From: CAYRNY01 sp964425755
Lineage (GTDB): Bacteria; Chloroflexota; Anaerolineae; Aggregatilineales; Aggregatilineaceae
NCBI GenBank assembly: GCA_964425755.1
Contig: CAYRNY010000002.1
Location: forward strand, 124,001 to 188,000
Direction of reading: 5' to 3'
DNA: 64,000 bases
The notes under the pieces were generated by a model, which worked only from the letters and a program-made list of their open reading frames with translations, searched no databases and was not told the origin of the DNA. This document shows, piece by piece, positions 33,821 through 42,729 of this stretch. The position numbers were made by a program, and so were the translations under genes. Positions within the stretch are counted from its first letter, which is position 1, and each line of letters opens with the position of its first letter.

Positions 33821-34630
33821 ATGCTTGAGCTTCGCACGCACGGGGACGCACCGTATACTGTCGCGGTCGTGCACGGCGGGCCGGGTGCGCCGGGGTCGGT
33901 CGCGCCGGTGGCGCGGGCGTTAGCAGATCGGTGGGGCGTGCTGGAACCGTTTCAGACTGCCGCCACGCTGGAAGGGCAGGCGCACGAACTGCGGGGGGTG
34001 TTGGCAGCGCATGGTGCCGTGCCCGTCGCGCTGGTGGGCTGGTCGTGGGGCGCGCTGCTGAGCTTCATCACCGCCGCGCGCTATCCTGAACTGGTGAAGC
34101 GCCTGATCCTGGTGAGCAGCGGCGTGTTTGACGCCCGTTACGCACCGCAGATCATGCAGACACGGCTCAGCCGCCTGGCGGATGCTGAACGCGACGAACT
34201 GGCGCGTTTGCAGCAGGTTTTGGACGCGGATTACGGCACGGTTGCGGCACGTGATGCGGCCCTGGCCCGCATCGGGGAGTTGTTCAAGACGTGCAGCGAC
34301 AGCTACGATCTGCTGCCGGAACAGGATGACGCGAGCGAGGGCGTGTCGTCAGGCATGCAGTTGGCGATCCACCGGCGCGTGTGGGATGATGCCGAGGCGC
34401 TGCGCGCGCGTGGCGACCTGATCGAGCTTGGCAGACGCATCCAGTGCCCGGTGGTGGTGCTGCATGGCGACCACGACCCGCACCCGCTGGAAGGGGTTCG
34501 CGCCCCGCTGACGCAGGTCGTGCCGGGGCTGCGGGTGCATCTGCTCGAACGTTGCGGGCACTATCCCTGGCTGGAGCGCCACGCGCGGGACGCGTTCTTT
34601 GAGTTGCTGCGGGCGGAGCTAGAGTCGTGA
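33821..34630 (+). CDS. Alpha/beta hydrolase
   Basis: 269 residues. Oxyanion region HGGPGAPG, nucleophile elbow GWSWG (Ser near residue 74), acid in LHGDHDPHP and histidine in CGHYPW, so the triad is complete. HGGPG at the oxyanion resembles proline iminopeptidase and related esterases, but the cap region is too divergent for a substrate call. ATG at 33821; it stands alone between the rpoC terminator and a gene on the other strand. Confidence 0.87.
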   Translation: MLELRTHGDAPYTVAVVHGGPGAPGSVAPVARALADRWGVLEPFQTAATLEGQAHELRGVLAAHGAVPVALVGWSWGALLSFITAARYPELVKRLILVSSGVFDARYAPQIMQTRLSRLADAERDELARLQQVLDADYGTVAARDAALARIGELFKTCSDSYDLLPEQDDASEGVSSGMQLAIHRRVWDDAEALRARGDLIELGRRIQCPVVVLHGDHDPHPLEGVRAPLTQVVPGLRVHLLERCGHYPWLERHARDAFFELLRAELES

Positions 34631-34658
34631 GGTGTGGCGCGATCGCGCTCGTGCGCCG

Positions 34659-36128
34659 CTAACGCTTGGGGGCGTTAGCCAGGGTGTGATATGCGGGGCG
34701 TGGCTGGCCTCTGTTATCGAGCAGGCCGTACCCGGTCTGCGGGTGCGAGCGATCCGTGTAACCGGGGATCATGGCGAAGTTCAGGTTCCACAGGATCATC
34801 GGGCCGAGGTAGTCGCGTTCCTGGGCCATCTGGAACGCGCGCAGGGTGTACTCGGCCTGCTGCCACTGGTCGATGAATCCGTAGAACGGCTGGTCGGGCG
34901 GGTCGGTCGGGCGCTGCCCCAGGCTGTTGGTCAGGCCATCGAAGGTTGCCCAGCCGAATTCGGTCCCCCACAGCCGCGCGTTGCTGTGACCGTTGCGCAC
35001 CATGATCTGCCGGTATTCTTCGATCGTGTCGCGGAAGAAAAACTGCGGCTGGTTATCCCAGCCCCGCGACTGCGCGCAGCACGTCGCCTGGGGCGGATTG
35101 GCCCACCCGTAGGGATGGATGCCCACCGCCACATCTGCACCGTAGCGCGCCAATCCCGCGTTGTAGAGCTGCTGTAACCAGTTGCGGTCGTTGGTTGATA
35201 CGTCCGAGTCACCGGTCGGGGCGGGGGCCGCCGTGATCACCGTGATCGCCGGCGAGAACGCGCGGATCGCGTCATAGGCAGGCGCGAAGTAGCGCATATA
35301 GTCGCCCCCGGTGAGCGGGTGCCCGTACCATTCGCGTTGTAGGTTAGGCTCGTTCCAGACTTCTACCGCGCTGATGTACGGTTGCCCGTACACATCCGTC
35401 CCGATCGCATTCAACATCCCGCTGAGGAAGCTGGCGAGCGTCTGGGGGTCGGCGGGCGGAGCGTCTTCACGCAGGACGCCGCCGGGCACCCCCTGGCGCG
35501 CCCAACCGGGTGCTTTCGCCACGCTGACGAGCACCTTGAACCCGTCACGGTGCGCGCGCTGGACGTACTGCCGCAGCATGTAAAACTGCTCGGTGTAGCT
35601 TCCGGGCGCGGATTCCAGCAGCGCCCAGTTAAACTGGAATTTGACCCACGTCAAGCCGAGCGTGCGCGTGTGTTCCAGCGCGGCGCTGAACTCGTTGTTG
35701 TCGACATACGGGTGAATCTGCACGCCCATCAGATCGCTGACCAGGCCGGGGCCAGGCGTCGGACTCGGCCCGGCAGTGGGCACGGTGGTGGGCAAGGGAG
35801 TCGGTGGTGGGCGGGTGTCGGTCGGGGCGAGGGTGTAGTCAGGATCGACGATCGCGCCGAACGGGACATCGGGCGCGGTGGGGGACGCGGTGCTCGTTGG
35901 TGCAGGCGTGCCGGTCGGTAGCGGCGTGATCGTCGGTGTGGCTGACGGGGCCGGTGTGTCCGTGTTGAACTGCCCGGACGCGGCCTGTCCCACCCTGGCA
36001 GGGCTGTTCTGCGCGGCGGCAGGTGGCGCGGGTTGGTCCGGCGAGCTGGGGCGCGTGATGGCGATCACCAGGGCGAGCACCACCAGCACCGCGATCGCAG
36101 CGATGATTAAGCGTGTCTGTCGAAACAT
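34659..36128 (-). CDS. Anchored clan-A glycoside hydrolase (GH39/GH5-like)
   Basis: About 489 residues. One helix (about 8-27), a Thr/Pro-rich linker (about 35-135, many TPxP repeats), then a TIM barrel. VEVWNEPN (near 256) carries the acid/base Glu after Asn, and WGTEFGWAT (near 389) the nucleophile Glu. Both catalytic residues are present, in contrast to the GH3 homologue at 6.2 kb. Fold is clan A; exact family and polysaccharide are not readable. The ATG at 36128 has GAGG before it, and a TGCTACACT extended -10 just upstream (36136-36144) would give an almost leaderless mRNA. It is alone on its strand after gyrA's terminator. Confidence 0.8.
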   Translation of the reverse strand: MFRQTRLIIAAIAVLVVLALVIAITRPSSPDQPAPPAAAQNSPARVGQAASGQFNTDTPAPSATPTITPLPTGTPAPTSTASPTAPDVPFGAIVDPDYTLAPTDTRPPPTPLPTTVPTAGPSPTPGPGLVSDLMGVQIHPYVDNNEFSAALEHTRTLGLTWVKFQFNWALLESAPGSYTEQFYMLRQYVQRAHRDGFKVLVSVAKAPGWARQGVPGGVLREDAPPADPQTLASFLSGMLNAIGTDVYGQPYISAVEVWNEPNLQREWYGHPLTGGDYMRYFAPAYDAIRAFSPAITVITAAPAPTGDSDVSTNDRNWLQQLYNAGLARYGADVAVGIHPYGWANPPQATCCAQSRGWDNQPQFFFRDTIEEYRQIMVRNGHSNARLWGTEFGWATFDGLTNSLGQRPTDPPDQPFYGFIDQWQQAEYTLRAFQMAQERDYLGPMILWNLNFAMIPGYTDRSHPQTGYGLLDNRGQPRPAYHTLANAPKR

Positions 36129-36194
36129 GTGCCTCAGTGTAGCATGGCTCACCCGGTTCTGTGATGAGAATCCGGTGAACGTTTTGACGCTAAA

Positions 36195-36225
36195 TGACTG
36201 CCTGCGAAACGCTCACAGGCAGTCA
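36195..36225 (-). terminator. Perfect 10-bp hairpin after gyrA
   Basis: TGACTGCCTG (36195-36204) and CAGGCAGTCA (36216-36225) pair completely around 11 bases. Reading on the minus strand, ATTTAGCG follows, so the T-run is short. Confidence 0.62.
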
Positions 36226-36278
36226 AGCATAGCGCAAGAAAGGGATGTGTCAAGCCGTCGTGACTCCCGTCGCGGCGA

Positions 36279-38774
36279 TCAGTCATCGTCTGCGCCGTCC
36301 GCTATGTCCTCTGGTTCGCCGTTCGTTGGCTCCGGCACAATGATGCGCGGTTCCAGCTTGACCACGCGCGCCACCGCTTCGTTCTTGCGCGTCATGGCGA
36401 TGACCAGGTCGCCCCTGGCGTTACGCCCGGTTTCCGGGGCGAGGCTGATACGCATGTATTTTGCCTTGCCGCGATTGGTCACGAGGATGATGTTGTCGTC
36501 CGGCCAGCCGACAGTCGCGGCGGCGAGACCCTTGGCGTCTTTGGACAGCTTGATCGTGATCACACCCTGGCCGCCGCGACCCTGGGTGGGATAGTCCGGC
36601 ACCGGGGTGCTCTTGGCGACGCCGTTGTCCGTGCACACCCAGACGTTGCCGTCCTCATCGGCGATCCCCGCGCCGATGACGTGATCGCGTTTGCTCTTGA
36701 GCTTGACCGCGCGCATCCCGCCGGCACCGAGTCCGGTGGGACGGACGTTAGCGACCGGGAAGCGGATCGACTGGCCCTCGAAGGTCGAAACGATCAACTC
36801 GTCGTCATCGTTCACGTGCCCGACCCAGATCAGGCGGTCGCCCTGCTCCACGTCCATGAACTTGAACGCGTGCGCCGTCAGGCCGGGGAGATCGTCGATG
36901 CGCAGGCGCTTGACCTCGCCCAGGCGCGTGATCGCGGCGAGGTAACCGGTTCGCAGCGCCGGGGGAATGCTCAACATGGCGGTGATATCGGCGTCCTCGC
37001 TGAGCGAGGCCACGGTCGTGTGGGCGATGCCTTGCTGCGGGTCTTCCGACTGCGGCAGCAGCTTGGCCGGGGCGGTCGACGCCTGCCCGTCGGCGGTGAA
37101 CAGGTACAGCGTGTGCGTGGTGTTGCTGGACAGCACCGCGACCGGCGGGTCGCTGAGATCGCCGGTGATGCGGGGTGGCGCATCGGCATAGGTGCGGCTG
37201 AGCACGCCGCGTTCGGTCAGCGTGATCCACGTATCCTCGTTCGGGCCGAGGAAGTCATCCTGTTTGACGTCGCTCACGCCGGCGTCGATGATCACGGTGC
37301 GGCGCGGGTCGTTATATTTCTGGCGGATCTCGTTCAGCTCGCGCGCGACTTCCGTCCGCATCAGCTTCGGGTTTTTGAGCAGCGCGGTGAGCATCGCGAT
37401 CAGTTCGAGCTTTTCCTTGTGCTCGTCTTCGATCTTGCGGCGTTCCAGCGCGGCCAGCCGCCGGAGCTGCATCTGCAGGATCGCGGTGGCCTGTTCGTCG
37501 GTGAGCTTGAAGTTCCGCCGCAGGTTGTTATGCGCGGTCTCAGCCGTGCGCGAGCGGCGAATCGTCTCGATGACTTCGTCCAGGTTGTCCAGCGCGACGA
37601 GCAAGCCCTCGAGGATGTGCGCGCGTTCCCTGGCGCGGGCGAGGTCATGTTCGCTGCGGCGGCGGATGATCTCAAGCCGGTGTTCGAGGTAGACTTTGAG
37701 CGCCTGCTTCAGCGTCAGGCGGCGCGGCTCGCCATCGACCAGCGCGAGCATGATCACGCTGAACGTGCTTTCCAGCGGGGTGTATTTGAACAGGTCCGCG
37801 AGCACGTCCATTGCGTCCACCGTGCGCGAGAGATCGATCACGATGCGCAGACCGTTACGGTCGCTTTCGTCGCGCAGATCGGTGATGCCCTCAATTCTGC
37901 CGTCGCGGGTGAGGTCGGCGATGCGCTCGATCAGGTTGTTCTTGTTGGTCTGGTACGGGATCTCGCTGATGATGATGCGGCTGCGCCCGCGCCCCAGGTT
38001 CTCGATATGGGCCTTCGCACGCAGCTTGATCTTGCCGCGCCCGGTCGCGTAGGCTGCTCGCAGCATGTTTTCGTCGTCATCGTCGTAGCGGGTGTAGACC
38101 ACGCCGCCGGTCGGGAAGTCCGGCCCTTTGATGATCTGCATCAGCTCCGGCACGCCGATGTCGTCCAGGTTATCCCAGTTGCTGAGCATGAAAACCAGCG
38201 CGTCGCAGACTTCGCCCAGGTTGTGCGGCGGGATGCTGGTCGACATGCCGACCGCGATCCCCGACGCACCGTTGATCAGCAGGTTCGGAAAGGTGGCGGG
38301 CAGCACGGACGGTTCGGGGAGCGTCCCGTCGAAGTTTTCCGCCCAGTCAACGGTGTCTTTTTCGATATCGTCGAGCAGTTCGACGCCGAGCGGGGCCATT
38401 CGCGCTTCGGTGTAGCGCATGGCGGCGGGGGCATCGCCGTCGATGCTGCCGAAGTTACCCTGTCCGTCTACCAGTTCGTAACGCATCGAGAAGTCTTGCG
38501 CCATGCGCACCATCGCATCGTAGACCGCCATGTCGCCGTGCGGATGGTACTTCCCGAGCACCTCACCAACGATTCGCGCGCTCTTTTTGTACGCCGAATC
38601 CGCGCGGATGCCCATATCGTACATCGCGTAGAGGATGCGCCGATGTACGGGCTTAAGGCCATCGCGCGCGTCGGGCAGGGCGCGCGACACGATCACGCTC
38701 ATCGCGTAATCCAGGTACGCCTCTTGCAGTTCATCATTGATGTCTCGCGTCCGAACAGTACCGACGTCCATCAT
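36279..38774 (-). CDS. gyrA: DNA gyrase subunit A
   Basis: 831 residues. Winged-helix tower domain with catalytic Tyr121 (AAMRYTEARM). The quinolone pocket GKYHPHGDMAVYDAMVRMAQ has Met82 where E. coli GyrA has Ser83, with Asp86 (E. coli Asp87) kept. C-terminal six-bladed pinwheel; its GyrA box reads QGRGGQG (near 700) against the Q-R/K-R-G-G-R/K-G consensus, so wrapping may be weaker or the protein could be ParC-like. A short acidic tail ends DGADDD. gyrB is not in the window. A promoter and LexA-type box lie 210-265 bases upstream. Confidence 0.93.
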   Translation of the reverse strand: MMDVGTVRTRDINDELQEAYLDYAMSVIVSRALPDARDGLKPVHRRILYAMYDMGIRADSAYKKSARIVGEVLGKYHPHGDMAVYDAMVRMAQDFSMRYELVDGQGNFGSIDGDAPAAMRYTEARMAPLGVELLDDIEKDTVDWAENFDGTLPEPSVLPATFPNLLINGASGIAVGMSTSIPPHNLGEVCDALVFMLSNWDNLDDIGVPELMQIIKGPDFPTGGVVYTRYDDDDENMLRAAYATGRGKIKLRAKAHIENLGRGRSRIIISEIPYQTNKNNLIERIADLTRDGRIEGITDLRDESDRNGLRIVIDLSRTVDAMDVLADLFKYTPLESTFSVIMLALVDGEPRRLTLKQALKVYLEHRLEIIRRRSEHDLARARERAHILEGLLVALDNLDEVIETIRRSRTAETAHNNLRRNFKLTDEQATAILQMQLRRLAALERRKIEDEHKEKLELIAMLTALLKNPKLMRTEVARELNEIRQKYNDPRRTVIIDAGVSDVKQDDFLGPNEDTWITLTERGVLSRTYADAPPRITGDLSDPPVAVLSSNTTHTLYLFTADGQASTAPAKLLPQSEDPQQGIAHTTVASLSEDADITAMLSIPPALRTGYLAAITRLGEVKRLRIDDLPGLTAHAFKFMDVEQGDRLIWVGHVNDDDELIVSTFEGQSIRFPVANVRPTGLGAGGMRAVKLKSKRDHVIGAGIADEDGNVWVCTDNGVAKSTPVPDYPTQGRGGQGVITIKLSKDAKGLAAATVGWPDDNIILVTNRGKAKYMRISLAPETGRNARGDLVIAMTRKNEAVARVVKLEPRIIVPEPTNGEPEDIADGADDD

Positions 38775-38985
38775 GTTACCCGCTTTCTTGTCCAGTGATC
38801 ACAGTGGTTCATGTCCAGTTCTTAGCTCAGGAAAACGCTCAGGACCGAAAACCGGTCGTTAAAACGCCGTGTAGTTTACGGGACTTTCCCCGTGTCTGTC
38901 AATTTCTTGTTTGCGCCGCCGACTGCACGCGCCGGACGTTCGCCCGCGTGCGGCCACCAGCACAGGGGAGAGTCCAGCCTTGTTG

Positions 38986-38999
38986 CGAACGTATGTTCG
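38986..38999. promoter_or_regulatory. LexA-type box near gyrA
   Basis: CGAAC-GTAT-GTTCG, both five-base half-sites perfect. It lies just downstream of the minus-strand -10 at 39011-39016, about +5 to +18 of the predicted gyrA transcript. Confidence 0.65.
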
Positions 39000-39010
39000 A
39001 TGCGCCCGTC

Positions 39011-39039
39011 ATTATACTCAACACGGCACGATCGCGCCA
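39011..39039 (-). promoter_or_regulatory. gyrA promoter
   Basis: Minus strand TATAAT (39011-39016) with TGGCGC 17 bases upstream (39034-39039). The -10 is perfect, the -35 poor. The implied gyrA leader is about 230 bases. Confidence 0.55.
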
Positions 39040-39124
39040 GTACGAATCAGGTCGCGCTGCAGGTGGGGATTGTATAGGATTTAGACAAATACGCGTTGAT
39101 GATCTGGTCTGCCGTTGGCTAATT

Positions 39125-39355
39125 TGGTATAATGCGCTGGCTCTTGGAGCGCATGTTCTGCGTGCTCCCAGGCCGGAGATCGGACTGATGATCCGGTTTC
39201 TGTTCTGATGCTGTGACAGGCGATGCAGCCGGGCGGGCTGTCTGTGCGCTGTCCCGTGTCAGTGCATACTCATCAGTATCGGCTCATGTCGAACGTAGCG
39301 TCGCTGAGAAGCGGCGTTAACTTATGTATGTGTATGTGCCAAGGAAGAAACGACC
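39125..39355 (+). promoter_or_regulatory. Extended -10 promoter and structured leader of the APC permease
   Basis: TGGTATAAT (39125-39133) is an extended -10. The 215-base leader contains GGAGC-GCA/TGC-GCTCC and CCGGA/TCCGG stem-loops and a CGCTG..CGGCG stem. It matches no riboswitch class I can name by eye. Confidence 0.5.
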
Positions 39356-41719
39356 ATGACAACGGATTCTCAAACGCTGGCTTCCGATCGCGTGACGCTG
39401 AGCCGCGATCTCGGGTTCTTTGATATCGCGATGATCGGTGTAGGCGCGATGATCGGGGCCGGAATCTTCGTCCTCACCGGTGTTGCCGCCGGGGAAGCTG
39501 GGCCAGCGCTTATTCTGGCGTTCCTCTTGAACGGGATCGTCACAACCTTCACCGCGATGGCGTATGCCGAGTTAGGGTCGGCCTTCCCGGAGGCGGGTGG
39601 CGGCTACCTGTGGGTCAAGGAAGGGCTAGGTGGCACGAACGGGTTCCTTTCCGGCTGGATGTCGTGGTTTGCACACGCTGTCGCCGGGAGCCTGTACGGA
39701 CTGGGTTTCGGGCACTTCGCGGTTGAGTTGTGGGTTTACGCCGGTATCCCGACGTTGGGCATCGACACGCATTGGTGGGTGTTGGCGTTCACGACGGGGA
39801 TTATCGTGCTGTTCACGTACATCAACTATCGCGGCGCGTCAGAAACGGGCGCGGTCGGCAATGTCGTGACCATCGCCAAGGTGATCATCCTGGGCCTGTT
39901 TGTGATCTTCGGTTTGATCGCCATGTTTCGGACGCAGAACTGGGAGAACCGGTTCACCGACAATTTCATGCCGAACGGGTTCGGCGGCGTGGTCATCGCG
40001 ATGGGGTTGACGTTCATTGCCTTTGAGGGGTACGAGATCATCGCGCAGTCCGGCGAAGAGGTGATCGATCCCAAGCGCAACATCCCCCGCGCGATCTTCG
40101 CGTCGATCGCGGTCGTGGTCGTGATCTATATCGCGGTGGCGTTCGTCGCGCTCGGCGCGGTCGAACCGCCGGAAGGTATCCCCGTGTTTGAGTTCCTGGG
40201 TATGCAAAAGGAAACTGCGGTTGTTGAGGCGGCGAACCAATTCATGCCGATCGGCAAAGTCCTGCTGCTGATCAGCGGGTTGGCTTCAACCATGTCGGCG
40301 TTGAATGCCACGACGTATTCATCCTCGCGCGTGTCGTTTGCGATGGGGCGCGATCATAACTTGCCGGGAGTCTTTTCCAAGATTCACCCGCTGCGCCACA
40401 CGCCGTATTACGCGGTGGGATTTTCCGGCCTGTTCATGGCGCTGATGGCATGGTCGCTGCCGATTGAGGATGTCGCGGCGGCGGCGGATATCATGTTCTT
40501 GCTGCTGTTCTTGCAGGTGAATGTCGCGGTAATGACGCTGCGCCAGAAGTTGCCGAACCTGGATCGCGGTTTCGTGATTCCCTGGTTCCCGTTGGTGCCG
40601 CTGGTCGGCTTGCTGACGAATATGGGCCTGGCGATCTACCTGTTCACGTTCAGCCCGCAGGCGTGGTATGTGGCGTTTGGGTGGCTGGTGGCCGGCCTGC
40701 TGCTGTATTACATGTACTTCACGCGCATGGAAGCACTCGAAAAGCCGTCGGATATTCTGCACGAGGAAGTGCTGGTCTCGCGCAAATTCTCGGTGCTGGT
40801 CCCGGTCACGAGTCACGAACAGGCGGAGCGTCTCGGCGGTCTTGGCGCAAGCATCGCGGGGCAGCATCGCGGCGAGGTGATGGCGCTGTATGTGGCCGAG
40901 GTGCCGCCACAACTCTCGCTGGCCGACGGGCGCTTGTTCTTGAAGGAAGGACGCGAATACCTGGAAACCGTAATCGACGTGGCGAAGAGGCGTGATGTGC
41001 CGGTGCACACAATGATCCGCCTGGGGCGCAATGTCGCCGAATCCGTGCGCAAGACGGCAGCCGAAAACGCGAGCGATATGATCGTGCTGGAGTGGCCCGG
41101 CAATACAAGGTCCGCCGGGCGCGTGTTCGGCAGTGTGATCGATCCGATCGTGGACAATCCGCCGACGGATATCGCGGTCGTGCGCTTCCGCGGGGAACGC
41201 CCGCTGCGCAGCATCCTTGTCCCGATCGCGGGCGGTCCGAACGGCTACCGCGCGCTGGAGTTGGCGATCACGCTGGCCGAACAGGCCTCCAACGGCGAGC
41301 AGACCGAGATCGTGCTGTTTTCCGTCATTCCGTCAAAGGCGCGCGTTAGTGTAAAGGTGCGGATGCAGAAGACTCTGGACACGTTGTTGCAGCGTGCCAG
41401 CTACCCGCACATCAGGGCGCTGACGGTGGAGCACGATAATACGGTTGACGCGATCGTGGAAGAGGCGCGCGCGCATGATATGATCATCATCGGTGCGAGC
41501 GCCGAGCCGTTGTTCCAAAACATCCTGGTCGGCACGGTGCCGGAACAGGTCGCGCGGCGCGCTGAAGTGACCGTGATCATGGTCAAACGCCGCAGCAGCG
41601 CGATGCACAGTTTCCTGCGCCAGACGGTGCTCGAACCGTCGACCGGCGCGAGTGTCAAGCGGGACGCGAACGGCAAAGGACGCGAGGTTGGCGTGTCGGG
41701 CGATCGTCCGGCAGCCTGA
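39356..41719 (+). CDS. APC-superfamily permease fused to two UspA domains
   Basis: 787 residues. Residues about 15-455 are an amino acid-polyamine-organocation permease with 12 helices: IGVGAMIGAGIFVLTGVAAGEAG is the helix-1 substrate motif, and FIAFEGYEIIAQSGEEVIDPKRNIPRAI the helix-6/7 region. Two cytosolic universal-stress modules follow (about 474-610 and 617-750). The second has IIIGASAEPLFQNILVGTVPEQV, close to the nucleotide-binding G-x-x-G...G-S/T pattern. Such fusions usually link uptake to an adenine-nucleotide signal. ATG at 39356 with AAGGAAG upstream. Confidence 0.9.
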   Translation: MTTDSQTLASDRVTLSRDLGFFDIAMIGVGAMIGAGIFVLTGVAAGEAGPALILAFLLNGIVTTFTAMAYAELGSAFPEAGGGYLWVKEGLGGTNGFLSGWMSWFAHAVAGSLYGLGFGHFAVELWVYAGIPTLGIDTHWWVLAFTTGIIVLFTYINYRGASETGAVGNVVTIAKVIILGLFVIFGLIAMFRTQNWENRFTDNFMPNGFGGVVIAMGLTFIAFEGYEIIAQSGEEVIDPKRNIPRAIFASIAVVVVIYIAVAFVALGAVEPPEGIPVFEFLGMQKETAVVEAANQFMPIGKVLLLISGLASTMSALNATTYSSSRVSFAMGRDHNLPGVFSKIHPLRHTPYYAVGFSGLFMALMAWSLPIEDVAAAADIMFLLLFLQVNVAVMTLRQKLPNLDRGFVIPWFPLVPLVGLLTNMGLAIYLFTFSPQAWYVAFGWLVAGLLLYYMYFTRMEALEKPSDILHEEVLVSRKFSVLVPVTSHEQAERLGGLGASIAGQHRGEVMALYVAEVPPQLSLADGRLFLKEGREYLETVIDVAKRRDVPVHTMIRLGRNVAESVRKTAAENASDMIVLEWPGNTRSAGRVFGSVIDPIVDNPPTDIAVVRFRGERPLRSILVPIAGGPNGYRALELAITLAEQASNGEQTEIVLFSVIPSKARVSVKVRMQKTLDTLLQRASYPHIRALTVEHDNTVDAIVEEARAHDMIIIGASAEPLFQNILVGTVPEQVARRAEVTVIMVKRRSSAMHSFLRQTVLEPSTGASVKRDANGKGREVGVSGDRPAA

Positions 41720-41748
41720 TCCTGCGTAACCGGTGCGAAAATAATAAA

Positions 41749-41787
41749 CAGGGCATACCGCAAACGGCGGCGTGCCCTGATTTGTTT
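41749..41787 (+). terminator. Terminator after the APC-UspA gene
   Basis: CAGGGCA-ACCGC pairs with GCGG-TGCCCTG (41749-41779), then ATTTGTTT. Confidence 0.75.
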
Positions 41788-41808
41788 GGGACACCTGCCG
41801 GGAGCGAG

Positions 41809-41837
41809 TTCCCTCCAGGCGCGTTTTACCCTATACT
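41809..41837 (+). promoter_or_regulatory. Promoter of the PPK2 pair
   Basis: TTCCCT (41809-41814), 17 bases, TATACT (41832-41837). The -35 is weak. Leader about 118 bases, AT-rich. Confidence 0.5.
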
Positions 41838-41961
41838 AGGGTGGCGTTGGTTAATATTCTGGTTATTAATTGCTGTCAGGTGCTATCTGCCATGCAAACA
41901 TTTCCCGCCGCATACCCGGTAAGCGTCAAATGCCGTCCTTGACAGTCGTTACAGGAGGTGC

Positions 41962-42729
41962 ATGTTGCTCGAGATTGTCAATCTAGACCAGAAGCTGAAG
42001 AAAAAAGAGTGGAAGGCGCGGCGATCGGTCTATCGCCAGCGGTTGTATGACCTGTCAAAGGCGGCGTTTGATGCGCGAGTGCCGGCGGTGGTCGTCTTCG
42101 AGGGCTGGGATGCTGCCGGGAAAGGGACCTGCGTGAAGACGCTGACATCGCGCATGGACCCGCGCAGCTTCACGGTGCACCCGATCCGTGCGGCGCGCAC
42201 CTACGAGCAGAAACGCCCCTGGCTGTGGCGCTTCTGGCTCAAGCTGCCGAATTACGGCTACATGGCGATTTTTGACCGCAGCTGGTACGGGCGCGTAACG
42301 GTGGAGCGGGTTGAGTACGGGCTGCCGCAACGGGAGTACATGCGGGCGTACAACGACATCGTGAATTTTGAGCGCCTGGTCGCGCTGGACGGCTATGTGA
42401 TCGTTAAGTTCTTCTTGCACATTTCGAAGGACGAGCAGGCGCGCCGGTTCAAGAAGATCGCGAAAGACCCGCTGGAGAGCTGGCGGCTGGAGGACGAAGA
42501 CCTCGTTCGCCACGAACATTACGACCTGTGGTTGCAGGTATACGAAGAGATGCTTGAGCGCACCGATACCAGCTTTGGCCCCTGGACGATTGTTGAGGCC
42601 ACGAACCGTTGGTTTATGCTGGATAAGGTCTACCGCACGTTGATCAATGCGATGGAGGCGCGCCTGGCGGAGCTGGATGCCGTGCCGCCCGCGATCAGCG
42701 AGCTTGAGGCGCAGGGGGAGGACTTGTGA
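41962..42729 (+). CDS. Polyphosphate kinase 2 family protein (copy 1)
   Basis: 255 residues. Walker A FEGWDAAGKGT, lid-region arginines, Walker B IFDRSWYGRVTVERVE, and FFLHISKDEQARRFKK, all typical of one-domain PPK2, which moves phosphate between polyphosphate and nucleotides. ATG at 41962 with AGGAGGTG two bases upstream of CATG (about 5-9 spacing). The second copy overlaps its stop. Subclass (AMP or ADP acceptor) cannot be decided by eye. Confidence 0.9.
   Translation: MLLEIVNLDQKLKKKEWKARRSVYRQRLYDLSKAAFDARVPAVVVFEGWDAAGKGTCVKTLTSRMDPRSFTVHPIRAARTYEQKRPWLWRFWLKLPNYGYMAIFDRSWYGRVTVERVEYGLPQREYMRAYNDIVNFERLVALDGYVIVKFFLHISKDEQARRFKKIAKDPLESWRLEDEDLVRHEHYDLWLQVYEEMLERTDTSFGPWTIVEATNRWFMLDKVYRTLINAMEARLAELDAVPPAISELEAQGEDL

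Larger units (their letters stand above)
38775..39355. other. Divergent intergenic region gyrA / APC permease
   Basis: 581 bases. It holds the gyrA promoter and LexA-like box on the left side, an extended -10 promoter for the permease, and a long structured leader. No coding frame looks real. Confidence 0.7.

Noticed and set aside
36681..38798. 705-codon plus-strand frame
   Set aside because: It is the antisense shadow of gyrA; no domain, no ribosome site.
39133..39355. Cyclic-di-AMP (ydaO-type) riboswitch before the permease
   Set aside because: I could not find the conserved core of that class; only generic stem-loops are visible.
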